64,000 nt of DNA from assembly GCF_001544575.2 (NCBI RefSeq), contig NZ_FCNY02000004.1, positions 248,001 to 312,000 on the forward strand, in the 5' to 3' direction. Position numbers and translations under genes: made by a program. This DNA is from Caballeronia cordobensis (lineage in GTDB: Bacteria; Pseudomonadota; Gammaproteobacteria; Burkholderiales; Burkholderiaceae). The first letter of the stretch is position 1. Each line of letters starts with the position of its first letter. The notes under the pieces were generated by a model, which saw only the letters and a program-made list of their open reading frames with translations, was not told where the DNA came from and did no database searches. Below, in pieces: positions 1-7,301 of this stretch.

Positions 1-1133
1 GCGACGTTCTCGACGCTGACGACCTCGTCGGCCTCGCCCGATGCTTCATACAGCTCCGCGAGCGGCGCCTGGCACACCACCACGACTTTCTGCGCGCCGC
101 ACCGTTCGCGAAAAATGCGTGCAAAGCGAAGGAAGAAGATTTCATCGCCCAGACCGAACTCGCTCCAGATGGCGATGGACTTGCCGTTCAGAGGCTGCCC
201 CGTCCATTGCGCCACGCCATGCGGCGGCTGCACAGTGGTCCTGCGCCTCCAGCCGAACGGAGCCATGAGCGCCTCGCGCATGGCGAAGCCTTCCTGCAGC
301 TTGCCGCGCGATATGGCGTGCAGCACCTTGTAGAGCTGCGGCGGATGTTCGCCGGCCAGCCGCTTCGCGCACTCGTCCCATAAGGCGTCGGCTTCGTGCG
401 GAACCTCCCAGCGCAGGAATTCGAGCATCGCACGATGATAGACATCGAAACGATAGGGATACGTGCGCGCTGCGTCCTTGCACGCGGCAATGCCCTGCCC
501 GGCGCTGCGCGCCTGCGCCGCCGTCTCGAGCATCGCGCGCGCGGTCGGCACGTCGCGCTTGCGCAGGACGATCTCGATGGCGCACTCCGCAAAACCCTTG
601 TCGGTCTGATCCACGCTATGCCGCTGGTCGTCATAGTGATCGCGAAGCAGCGTCACGCGCTCGCATTGCGCCACGTTCGACATGGCCGACACGAGTTCCA
701 GCACATCGATCGAACGCGGCAGTTTGTGCGCCGGCTTGCAGATCGTGAAGCTCGCCTTGTGATTGCGATTGAACCGGCTCGGCCAGTCGCCCTTGCCATA
801 GAGATCCTCATCGGGCACGGTGATGACCGCGTGGCCGCCCGGCTTCAGGAGATCGAGCCAGCGCGCGAGCGCCTTATGCGGATTGTCCTGCTCCGCGAGT
901 ATGTGACTCGCGTGCACGAAGTCGTATCGGGCGTCCGGCACGCCGTCCATCGCGGTCACGCTGCCTTGCGATGCGTCCCGCACGGCCGCGCTGCGCATGA
1001 GCGGAAACGAGGCCATGTGCTGGGTCAGCGGATCGTCCTTCCCGCCGATATCGAGCCCGTCACCCACCAGATAGCGCTGAACGAAGGACGGGTCGCGCGA
1101 ACGGCGCAATGATGCCTTGCTAGTCTCTTTCAT
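1..1133 (-). CDS. SAM methyltransferase / GT9-like glycosyltransferase fusion (3' end outside window)
   Basis: This reading frame runs from an ATG at 1133 off the left edge with no stop; 377 codons are visible. Residues ~20-130 look like a class I SAM-dependent methyltransferase: a glycine motif (GDGLDIGG), then YDFVHASHILAEQDNP and LLKPGGHAVITVPDED. A helical, TPR-like middle follows (~190-310). From ~residue 315, IAIWSEFGLGDEIFFLRFAR resembles the start of the GT9/heptosyltransferase-like domain found in TPR glycosyltransferases. It starts 7 bases after the second N-glycosyltransferase gene stops, so it is very likely co-transcribed with it and tpsB. Inferred role: further modification of the adhesin glycan or of another surface sugar. 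The domain calls are from motif reading; the acceptor is unknown. Confidence 0.7.
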   Translation of the reverse strand, partial: MKETSKASLRRSRDPSFVQRYLVGDGLDIGGKDDPLTQHMASFPLMRSAAVRDASQGSVTAMDGVPDARYDFVHASHILAEQDNPHKALARWLDLLKPGGHAVITVPDEDLYGKGDWPSRFNRNHKASFTICKPAHKLPRSIDVLELVSAMSNVAQCERVTLLRDHYDDQRHSVDQTDKGFAECAIEIVLRKRDVPTARAMLETAAQARSAGQGIAACKDAARTYPYRFDVYHRAMLEFLRWEVPHEADALWDECAKRLAGEHPPQLYKVLHAISRGKLQEGFAMREALMAPFGWRRRTTVQPPHGVAQWTGQPLNGKSIAIWSEFGLGDEIFFLRFARIFRERCGAQKVVVVCQAPLAELYEASGEADEVVSVENV

Positions 1134-1140
1134 GTTCACC

Positions 1141-2997
1141 TCACGCCGCTTCGCACGATGCTTCGACAGCGATCTGATCCCGCCACAACGCCTCGATACG
1201 CTCGCCCAGGATTTCCGGGCGACCCTTGAAAATCAGCTTCTCGACCGCCTTGCGGCCGGCCAGCTTGCGCGCGAGCTGAGCGCGCTCCTTTCCGTCGTCG
1301 ATGAGCCGCAGCGCCGCGGTCTTGTACTCTTCGGTCGTCTTCGCGATCATCCATTCGGGGAAGCCGAGACGGCGGAACATGCCTTCGTCGATATGCTCAT
1401 GCACTTCACGCCCCGTCTTGCACACGCCGACGAGCCCCGCCCACACCGTATCGACAATGCCATTCGTATTGCCGAACGGGAACGGGTTCAGGAACATGTC
1501 GCACTCGGCGATCACCTTCATGTAGTTCGCGTAGTTCTGGTGCTTGTGAACGACGCCCTTGTCGCCCATCAGGCGACGCACGAGGTTGCGGACCTGCGGG
1601 AACGTGATGCCCGTCGCCTGCCCGACGAGAAAGTGAAATTCCACCGGCGTCGAGGCTTCCCTGGCGATCTCCGCGCACGTCTGCAGGAAGCCGGGATTGA
1701 GCTTGATCGTCGTACCCGCGACGGCGATCTTCACCGGATCGCCCTTCGCGCGCTTTCGCGCGGGCAAGTCGAGTTCCAGCATGGCCGCCGGCTGCCGATA
1801 CGGCATGCCATCGCGCGGCAATTGCAGCAGCGTTTCGCTGAAGCAGGCCGGGTCGCCCACATAGTCCTCTTCGACGACCACGTAATCCATCGCATGACCA
1901 TGCGTGGTGGCCGGATGCCCGAGCGCCATCAATTGCAGCGGCGCGACGCGCAGGCACGCGAGCGCCATCGTGATCGGGAACATGCCCACGCTCGGCATAT
2001 ACATGGCCTGCGCTTCGCGCGCCTCGCTCACATCGCGCACCTGCTTCACGCTGTCCCACAAGCTGCCTTCGAGCGGAATGAACTCGTGGAAGACTTCCTT
2101 GCCGACTTCGTCCACGCGGCCGTCGTAGCCCATGCCGATGATGTGGAACTTGTCGCGCATCGCGACGATCGTCTGCGAATGCGTGCGATAGATCGAATGA
2201 TTCTTCGAGAACCATTCGAGCACCACGAGCAACACCGGCTTTTCGCCTTCCTTCGGCGCCTGCGGCTTGCGCTCGATATCGTGAAGGCCCAGGCTCGCGA
2301 ACTTGCGGCGGATCAGCGTGTTGATGGGCTTCTTGATGTCATGCTTGCCCGGCAGGTCCGCATAGCTGCTATGCATGTACATGTCGTGCAGAATGCCCAT
2401 CGGCAACTGGTCGATGCTTTCGACCTGATCGAGCCGCTCCGGCAGCCAGCGCAGGATCATTTCGCGCTTCTGGTGCGCCGCGGGCGTGCCGAGAAAGCGT
2501 GAGGACATGATCGTCATCGCGAGACTCGCCGTCGCCACTTTGTCGAAGTTCCACAGCACGTCCCAATCCAGACGCACTTCGGATTCCGGCGTGTAGAGCA
2601 ACTGGAACTTGTGCATGTCCGCGGTGCGCAGTTGCACGGAGTTGCGCGCGTCTTCGTTATGACCGAGCGAGCGGAGAATGTGATCCGCGTTCCGGAACGG
2701 GCTCGCCGCGAACAAGCCGGCAATCCAGCGCTGGAGCGGCAGCATTTTGCGAATGCCGTCGTGCGAGAAGCGGAAGTTCGGATCGCTCAGAAGCGTCGTG
2801 ATCGCGGACGCGATGCGCGTCAGCAGATGATCGTCCATGATGTCGCGCGCTTCGTTCGACTGCGCCCACGTATCGATATCCATGAGCACGCCGTAGTGCT
2901 GGTCGATTCGGGCGAGCAGTTTGAGCAGTTCGCTGCCGGCCTCGCCATGATCGCGGCGATAACAAAGGTATTCGAACTTGTTGATGCTGAATTGCAT
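1141..2997 (-). CDS. HMW1C-type cytoplasmic N-glycosyltransferase (paralog 2, GT41)
   Basis: 618 aa, matching the ~620 aa of Haemophilus HMW1C and Actinobacillus NGT. HMW1C enzymes transfer hexoses from UDP-sugars onto Asn in N-X-S/T sequons of adhesins in the cytoplasm before secretion. The C-terminal GT-B half is typical: IKLNPGF (Lys432), HKHQNY (His486) and FPFGNTNGIVD (Asn512, Asp516). At a constant offset of nine these match Lys441, His495, Asn521 and Asp525 of A. pleuropneumoniae HMW1C (alignment from memory). The start is supported by AAGGA nine bases upstream. It lies 72 bases after tpsB and just ahead of the methyltransferase/GT9 gene. It is roughly 70% identical to the paralog at 5094-7010 by eye. 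The family call is firm; sugar and target specificity are inferred. Confidence 0.93.
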   Translation of the reverse strand: MQFSINKFEYLCYRRDHGEAGSELLKLLARIDQHYGVLMDIDTWAQSNEARDIMDDHLLTRIASAITTLLSDPNFRFSHDGIRKMLPLQRWIAGLFAASPFRNADHILRSLGHNEDARNSVQLRTADMHKFQLLYTPESEVRLDWDVLWNFDKVATASLAMTIMSSRFLGTPAAHQKREMILRWLPERLDQVESIDQLPMGILHDMYMHSSYADLPGKHDIKKPINTLIRRKFASLGLHDIERKPQAPKEGEKPVLLVVLEWFSKNHSIYRTHSQTIVAMRDKFHIIGMGYDGRVDEVGKEVFHEFIPLEGSLWDSVKQVRDVSEAREAQAMYMPSVGMFPITMALACLRVAPLQLMALGHPATTHGHAMDYVVVEEDYVGDPACFSETLLQLPRDGMPYRQPAAMLELDLPARKRAKGDPVKIAVAGTTIKLNPGFLQTCAEIAREASTPVEFHFLVGQATGITFPQVRNLVRRLMGDKGVVHKHQNYANYMKVIAECDMFLNPFPFGNTNGIVDTVWAGLVGVCKTGREVHEHIDEGMFRRLGFPEWMIAKTTEEYKTAALRLIDDGKERAQLARKLAGRKAVEKLIFKGRPEILGERIEALWRDQIAVEASCEAA

Positions 2998-3069
2998 GAT
3001 GTATTCCTTGAAGATCTGATGTGATACGTGAGCCCGATGCCCCGAAGGGTGCGCAGGCGGGCGATTCGG

Positions 3070-4782
3070 TCAATGGCTCCAGGTGACCGACAGCCAGTAT
3101 TGGGTCGGCTTCTTTCCCGGTTCCACCCACGAGGTTCCGGAGAAGGCGTAGGGCCGGGCGATCGAAGCAGAGACCGTCGCGCCCCACGGCGTGAGCCAGT
3201 CGAGACTCGCGCCGTAGCCGCCGAGCACGCGGTTGTTGGTGACGCCGCCCACGCCGGGATAGGTGTTCTCCCACCCGTACCACGGCGAGTGGTTCACGCG
3301 GCCGTAGGCGAAATCGCTGAACACGCCGAACTGCAGTTGATGTCCCGCCGCGATCGGCACGCGGTCATACAGACCGACGCTCAAAACCGCCCCTTCGTCC
3401 GCCGATCCTTCGTCGGCACGATAGGCGCGCACGGCCGTCGGGCCGCCGAGGTTGAGCTTTTCGCTGCCGTCGAGATTGCGGCTCGCGAGTTGCGCGCTGG
3501 CGGCGGTCGAAACGAAGAGGTTGCCGCTCGGCGTGAGGTTGTAGGTCGCAAAGCCGCTGCCGCTCAACTTGGCGTAGTTGCCGCCGCGGTGCGTGACGTC
3601 GTCCGAGAAGTCGTTCGTGCTCAGGTGGCCGAGCGTCAGCGCGAGCTGCCCGCCCACCATGTTCGAGCGCAAGGCGCGCGCACGCTCGCCGTTGTTTCCC
3701 TGCAGCGTCAGTTGAATGGAGTTGATCGTGCCGTTCGTGCTGGAGCCGAGCTCCGTGAAAGTCGTCGACGAGCGGCTGTGCAGAAACGATGCGCCGCCCC
3801 AGAGATTGGCGTCGAGCCCGCGCATGAACGGATACTGCACGCCCGCCTGCGCGGTGGTCGCCACGCCCTTGGTCGGCGTGCCGACGTTCACGTTGTATTG
3901 CTGGCGCGTGAGGCCCGCAGTCAGGCGCAGACCATCGTCGAAGATCGGCATGCTGCCGGTCAGCGAGCCGGTCCACATGTTCTTGGTGGTGTCCATCAGC
4001 GTGAGCGCGTAGCTCTCGCCCATGCCGAAGTAGTTGTTCGCCGATGCGGTCATGCCGAACCGGTACGTCCCCGTCGATGGGTTGCCGTTGTTATCGAAGA
4101 TCAGATCCGCGGAGACGGGCTTGCCCCGCTGCGCGATATTGAAGGTGACGTCGATATCGCCTGTCGACGCGCCCGCGGACACCTTCGGCGCGCCGTCCAG
4201 CGAAACGCCCGGCACGTCTTGCAGCAGTTGCGTCGCGCGTTCGAGACGGCCGGTGCGCAACATGCAGTCGCCATCGAGCGTGCTGCCGCCGCACAGCGCA
4301 TGCGTGATGAGCCGCTGCAAACGCGCGTCGGCGACACGCGACTTGTTGTTGACGCTGATCTTGCCGATGCGGCCCGGAAAGACCGTGAACTGCGGCTTGC
4401 CGCCCTGACGCGCGGCCTGCCAGTCCTGCTCCGTCATGAGCACCTGTCCGAGCGGATAGCCGCCCTGGCGCAAAGCGAGCGTCAGGACGTCGGACCAGCG
4501 CTCGACCTCCTTGATCTCGCGCGGCGCAGCGCCGAGTCGGCGGAGACCTTGCGTCACCACTTGCTCGACGTTCAATGCATCGGCGCCGCCGCCCGGCACC
4601 ACTTTCGCCGATGCCACACTCTGATCGCCAACCGGGGCGGCATCCATCGCGCCCGAGTCCTGCACCAGCGAACCTGCATCGGCGGCGCACGCGACTTTCG
4701 CGCTCGTCACGCCGACCAGCAGCATCGATCCGACCCACAACATCTGTCGCGTTGCTGCCGTCAATTCCTTCGTCTTGAACAT
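3070..4782 (-). CDS. TpsB-type outer-membrane transporter (two-partner secretion, HMW1B/ShlB/FhaC family)
   Basis: 570 aa from the ATG at 4782. A TTG 21 codons upstream (4845) is possible, but the ATG places a signal peptide at the N-terminus (MFKTKELTA... hydrophobic stretch ending ACAADA). Residues ~60-230 form the POTRA/ShlB-type periplasmic part. The rest alternates like a 16-strand beta barrel, with the family's loop-6 motif as VRAYR near residue 450 and an aromatic end (LSVTWSH). TpsB proteins bind the N-terminal TPS domain of their TpsA and translocate it across the outer membrane. The TpsA partner is 2.5 kb upstream on the same strand with a glycosyltransferase gene between them. A terminator (5026-5048) and a private upstream dyad indicate that tpsB starts its own transcript. 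Confidence 0.93.
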   Translation of the reverse strand: MFKTKELTAATRQMLWVGSMLLVGVTSAKVACAADAGSLVQDSGAMDAAPVGDQSVASAKVVPGGGADALNVEQVVTQGLRRLGAAPREIKEVERWSDVLTLALRQGGYPLGQVLMTEQDWQAARQGGKPQFTVFPGRIGKISVNNKSRVADARLQRLITHALCGGSTLDGDCMLRTGRLERATQLLQDVPGVSLDGAPKVSAGASTGDIDVTFNIAQRGKPVSADLIFDNNGNPSTGTYRFGMTASANNYFGMGESYALTLMDTTKNMWTGSLTGSMPIFDDGLRLTAGLTRQQYNVNVGTPTKGVATTAQAGVQYPFMRGLDANLWGGASFLHSRSSTTFTELGSSTNGTINSIQLTLQGNNGERARALRSNMVGGQLALTLGHLSTNDFSDDVTHRGGNYAKLSGSGFATYNLTPSGNLFVSTAASAQLASRNLDGSEKLNLGGPTAVRAYRADEGSADEGAVLSVGLYDRVPIAAGHQLQFGVFSDFAYGRVNHSPWYGWENTYPGVGGVTNNRVLGGYGASLDWLTPWGATVSASIARPYAFSGTSWVEPGKKPTQYWLSVTWSH

Positions 4783-4892
4783 TGCACCTAACCTTGATTG
4801 AACAAAATGCCCGAACGTCGTGTCTTGTTCACCGCTTAGAGGCAACGTCCGCCTTCGAAACCAAGGTTACGTTTCGAGGCGTTCAAATCGAA

Positions 4893-4906
4893 TAGAAGAA
4901 CTTCTA
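4893..4906 (-). promoter_or_regulatory. Dyad TAGAAG-AA-CTTCTA upstream of tpsB
   Basis: An inverted repeat with 6-base arms lies 111 bases upstream of the tpsB ATG. The block AAGGTTACGTT is 30 bases away, the same spacing as upstream of the first glycosyltransferase gene. It is a candidate activator site for one of the two neighbouring NarL-type regulators; this is an inference from shared position and sequence. Confidence 0.55.
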
Positions 4907-5025
4907 AAGTGAGGTGGGGATCGGCCGCAAAGCACCGTGGCGCGGGCATCCGCGAGACTGCAAGAGGCGAAACGGACTGTTTCGTCCGTGCGGTTTGCAG
5001 CGCCCTTCGTGAGCGCGCGCACGAC

Positions 5026-5048
5026 AAAAAGCCCGGACGAAGCCGGGC
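5026..5048 (-). terminator. Rho-independent terminator of glycosyltransferase gene 1
   Basis: Read on the minus strand, GCCCGG and CCGGGC pair around a 6-base loop and are followed by five Ts. It lies about 45 bases after the stop of the 5094-7010 gene, separating it from tpsB. Confidence 0.85.
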
Positions 5049-5093
5049 CGTAAAGGTCATGGTCGAGCGATGCGAAACGCTCGCGAAGGGAGA

Positions 5094-7010
5094 TCAGGCA
5101 GTCGCCGGAATCGCTGCCTTTTTCACGATCGACAAGCGCGATTGCGATGCGCCCGCGCGCTGCTTTCGCGCCGGCGTGCCGGCAAGCTCCTGCCAGAGCG
5201 CCTCGATACGTTCGCCGAGAATCTCCGGACGCCCCTTGAAAATCAGCTTCTCGACGGCCTGCCGGCCCGCGAGCGTGCGCGACAGTTCGAGCCGTTCACC
5301 GGCATCGCCGATCAAGCGCAGCGCAGCCGCCTTGTATTCGTCGTTCGTCTTCGCGATCATCCATTCGGGGAAGCCGAGGCGGCGGAACATGCCTTCGTCG
5401 ATATGCTCGTGCACTTCGCGCCCCGTCTTGCACACGCCGACGAGCCCCGCCCACACCGTATCCACGATGCCGTTCGTATTGCCGAACGGGAACGGGTTCA
5501 GGAACAGGTCGCACTCGGCGATCACCTTCATGTAGGCGTCGTAGTTCTGCTGCTTGTGGACGACCGCCGTCTTGCCCATGATCCGCTGGATGTGATTGCG
5601 GACCATCGGATAGATGACGCCCGTCGCCTGCCCCACGAGGAAGTGAAACTCCACGGGCACCGTCGCCGCCTTGGCGATTTCCGCGCAGGTTTGCAGGAAC
5701 CCTGGATTGAGCTTGATCGACGTTCCGGCGACCGCGATCTTTACAGGATCCGATTTGCTGTGTTTCCTCGACGGAAGATCGAGCCCGAGCATGGCCGCGG
5801 GCGCGCGATACGGCATGCCGTCGTGCGGCAGCTTCAGAAGCTTCTCGCTGAAACAGGCTTCATCGCCCACATAGTCCTCTTCGACCACGACATAGTCCAT
5901 GACCGGGCTGTGCGTGGTGGCCGGATGACCCAGCGCCATCAACTGAAGCGGCGCGACACGCGTGCAGGCGAGCACCACCGTGACCGGAAACATGCCGACG
6001 CTCGGCATATAGAGCGCCTGCGCCTCGCGCGCTTCGCTCACCTGACGCACCTGGCGCACGTCCTCCCACATGTTGTCGCCCTTGATCGGGATGAATTCGT
6101 GGAAGACCTCGCGCCCGACTTCATCGACGCGCGACTCCATGCCCATGCCGACGATATGAAATTTTTCGCGCATCGCAACAATGGTCTGCGAATGCGTCCG
6201 GTAGATGGAATGATTCTTCGAGAACCATTCGAGCACGACCAGCAGCACGGGCTTCTGGCCGGGCTTCGGCGTGCGCGCCTTGCGTTCGACGTCGTGCATG
6301 CCGAGACTCGCCAGTTGCCGGCGAATCAGCGTGTTGATGGGCTTCTTGATGTCGTGCTTGCCCGGCAGGTCCGCATAGCTGCAGTGCATGTACGCGGAGT
6401 GCAGGACGCCCACCGGCAACTGGCCGATGCTTTCGACCTGATCGAGTTTGTCGGGCAGCCACGCGAGCAGTTGCTCGCGCTTGGCATGCGCCGCGGGCGT
6501 GCCGAGAAAGCGCGACGAGAGCAGCGTCAGCGCCATGCTCGCGGTGGCGGCTTTGTCGTGCTTCCAGAGCACGTCCCAGTCCAGGCGCACTTCGGATTCC
6601 GGCATGTAGAAGAGCTGGAATTTCGGAAAATTGACGAGTTGAAGGCGCACGGAGTTGTGCGCGTCTTCCACATCGCCGAACGAACGCAGAATGTGGTCCG
6701 CGTTGCGAAACGGACTTGCGGCGAACATGCCGCCGAGCCAGCGTTGATACGGGCGCGCCTTCCTGAGGCCCGCGTCGGAGAAACGAAACGTCGGGTCCGA
6801 CACCAGCGCGGTAATGGCCGACGTGATGCGGGTCAGCAGGTGATCGTCCAGGATCGCGCGCGCTTCGCCGGATTGCGCCCAATCGTCGACGTCTTTGAGA
6901 ATGCCGAAATTCTCGTCGATTCTGGCGAGCAGTTTCAGGAGCTCGCGGCCTGCCGCTTCTTTCTCGTGACGATAGCAGTGGTACTCAAACTTGTTGATGC
7001 TGAATTTCAT
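5094..7010 (-). CDS. HMW1C-type cytoplasmic N-glycosyltransferase (paralog 1, GT41)
   Basis: 638 aa from the ATG at 7010, chosen because MKFSINKFEY aligns with the paralog's first residues and AGGA lies upstream; a longer frame to 7061 exists. It shares the whole fold with the 1141-2997 paralog, including EWFSKNHSIYRTHSQT, GHPATTH, SIKLNPGF and FPFGNTNGIVD. Two differences stand out. The HKHQNY motif reads HKQQNY, so the position matched here to His495 of A. pleuropneumoniae HMW1C is Gln. The protein also ends in a basic tail of about 20 residues. It sits between tpsA and tpsB with its own upstream dyad and terminator. It may glycosylate TpsA with a different role or specificity, or act with the paralog; that is inference. 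Confidence 0.92.
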   Translation of the reverse strand: MKFSINKFEYHCYRHEKEAAGRELLKLLARIDENFGILKDVDDWAQSGEARAILDDHLLTRITSAITALVSDPTFRFSDAGLRKARPYQRWLGGMFAASPFRNADHILRSFGDVEDAHNSVRLQLVNFPKFQLFYMPESEVRLDWDVLWKHDKAATASMALTLLSSRFLGTPAAHAKREQLLAWLPDKLDQVESIGQLPVGVLHSAYMHCSYADLPGKHDIKKPINTLIRRQLASLGMHDVERKARTPKPGQKPVLLVVLEWFSKNHSIYRTHSQTIVAMREKFHIVGMGMESRVDEVGREVFHEFIPIKGDNMWEDVRQVRQVSEAREAQALYMPSVGMFPVTVVLACTRVAPLQLMALGHPATTHSPVMDYVVVEEDYVGDEACFSEKLLKLPHDGMPYRAPAAMLGLDLPSRKHSKSDPVKIAVAGTSIKLNPGFLQTCAEIAKAATVPVEFHFLVGQATGVIYPMVRNHIQRIMGKTAVVHKQQNYDAYMKVIAECDLFLNPFPFGNTNGIVDTVWAGLVGVCKTGREVHEHIDEGMFRRLGFPEWMIAKTNDEYKAAALRLIGDAGERLELSRTLAGRQAVEKLIFKGRPEILGERIEALWQELAGTPARKQRAGASQSRLSIVKKAAIPATA

Positions 7011-7143
7011 GAACTCGTTCCTGACGGAGGAAATGGGCAGAGCGAAGCCGGCGCCCGTCACTCGGCTGACCGCCCGGTCGACTCGTATGGCGCGCGTTTT
7101 ACGTCCTTGAAGAAAGGTTACGTTCCTGAGCCCGCGATTCGAA

Positions 7144-7157
7144 TAGAAGAAGTTCTA
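7144..7157 (-). promoter_or_regulatory. Dyad TAGAA-GAAG-TTCTA upstream of glycosyltransferase gene 1
   Basis: It lies 134 bases upstream of the ATG at 7010, with AAGGTTACGTT at 7114-7124 (30-base spacing, as ahead of tpsB). It falls between the tpsA terminator and the gene start, the expected promoter position. Confidence 0.6.
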
Positions 7158-7221
7158 ATGTTCGAGATCGTGCGGGCGGCGGTTTATGCCGCTTGGATTC
7201 AGTGCGTTTCAGAAAGCAGAA

Positions 7222-7243
7222 AGCCCGGCACGATGGCCGGGCT
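7222..7243 (-). terminator. Terminator hairpin after tpsA
   Basis: A perfect 8-bp stem (AGCCCGGC/GCCGGGCT) with a 6-base loop, followed on the minus strand by an interrupted T-rich stretch. It lies about 60 bases past the tpsA stop and before the next promoter region. Confidence 0.75.
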
Positions 7244-7301
7244 CATGACTACACGTCGGGGCGGCGAGCCTGTTGCTGGCCCGCCGCATCCCTGCGTCGA
7301 C

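Larger units (their letters stand above)
4783..5093 (-). other. 311-bp intergenic region: tpsB promoter region and terminator of glycosyltransferase gene 1
   Basis: The stretch holds the rho-independent terminator of the upstream glycosyltransferase gene (5026-5048) and, nearer tpsB, a dyad TAGAAG-AA-CTTCTA (4893-4906). The block AAGGTTACGTT (4863-4873) lies 30 bases from the dyad. Both elements recur with identical spacing ahead of 5094-7010. No ORF with a credible ribosome site was seen. Confidence 0.6.

Noticed and set aside
1117..2502. Plus-strand frames opposite both glycosyltransferase genes (also 5070-7535)
   Set aside because: Arg/His-rich antisense shadows that mirror each other only because the two coding genes are paralogs.
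5094..7010. Possibility that one glycosyltransferase copy is a pseudogene
   Set aside because: Both frames are full length with conserved motifs to the end. Only a single notable active-site substitution distinguishes them.
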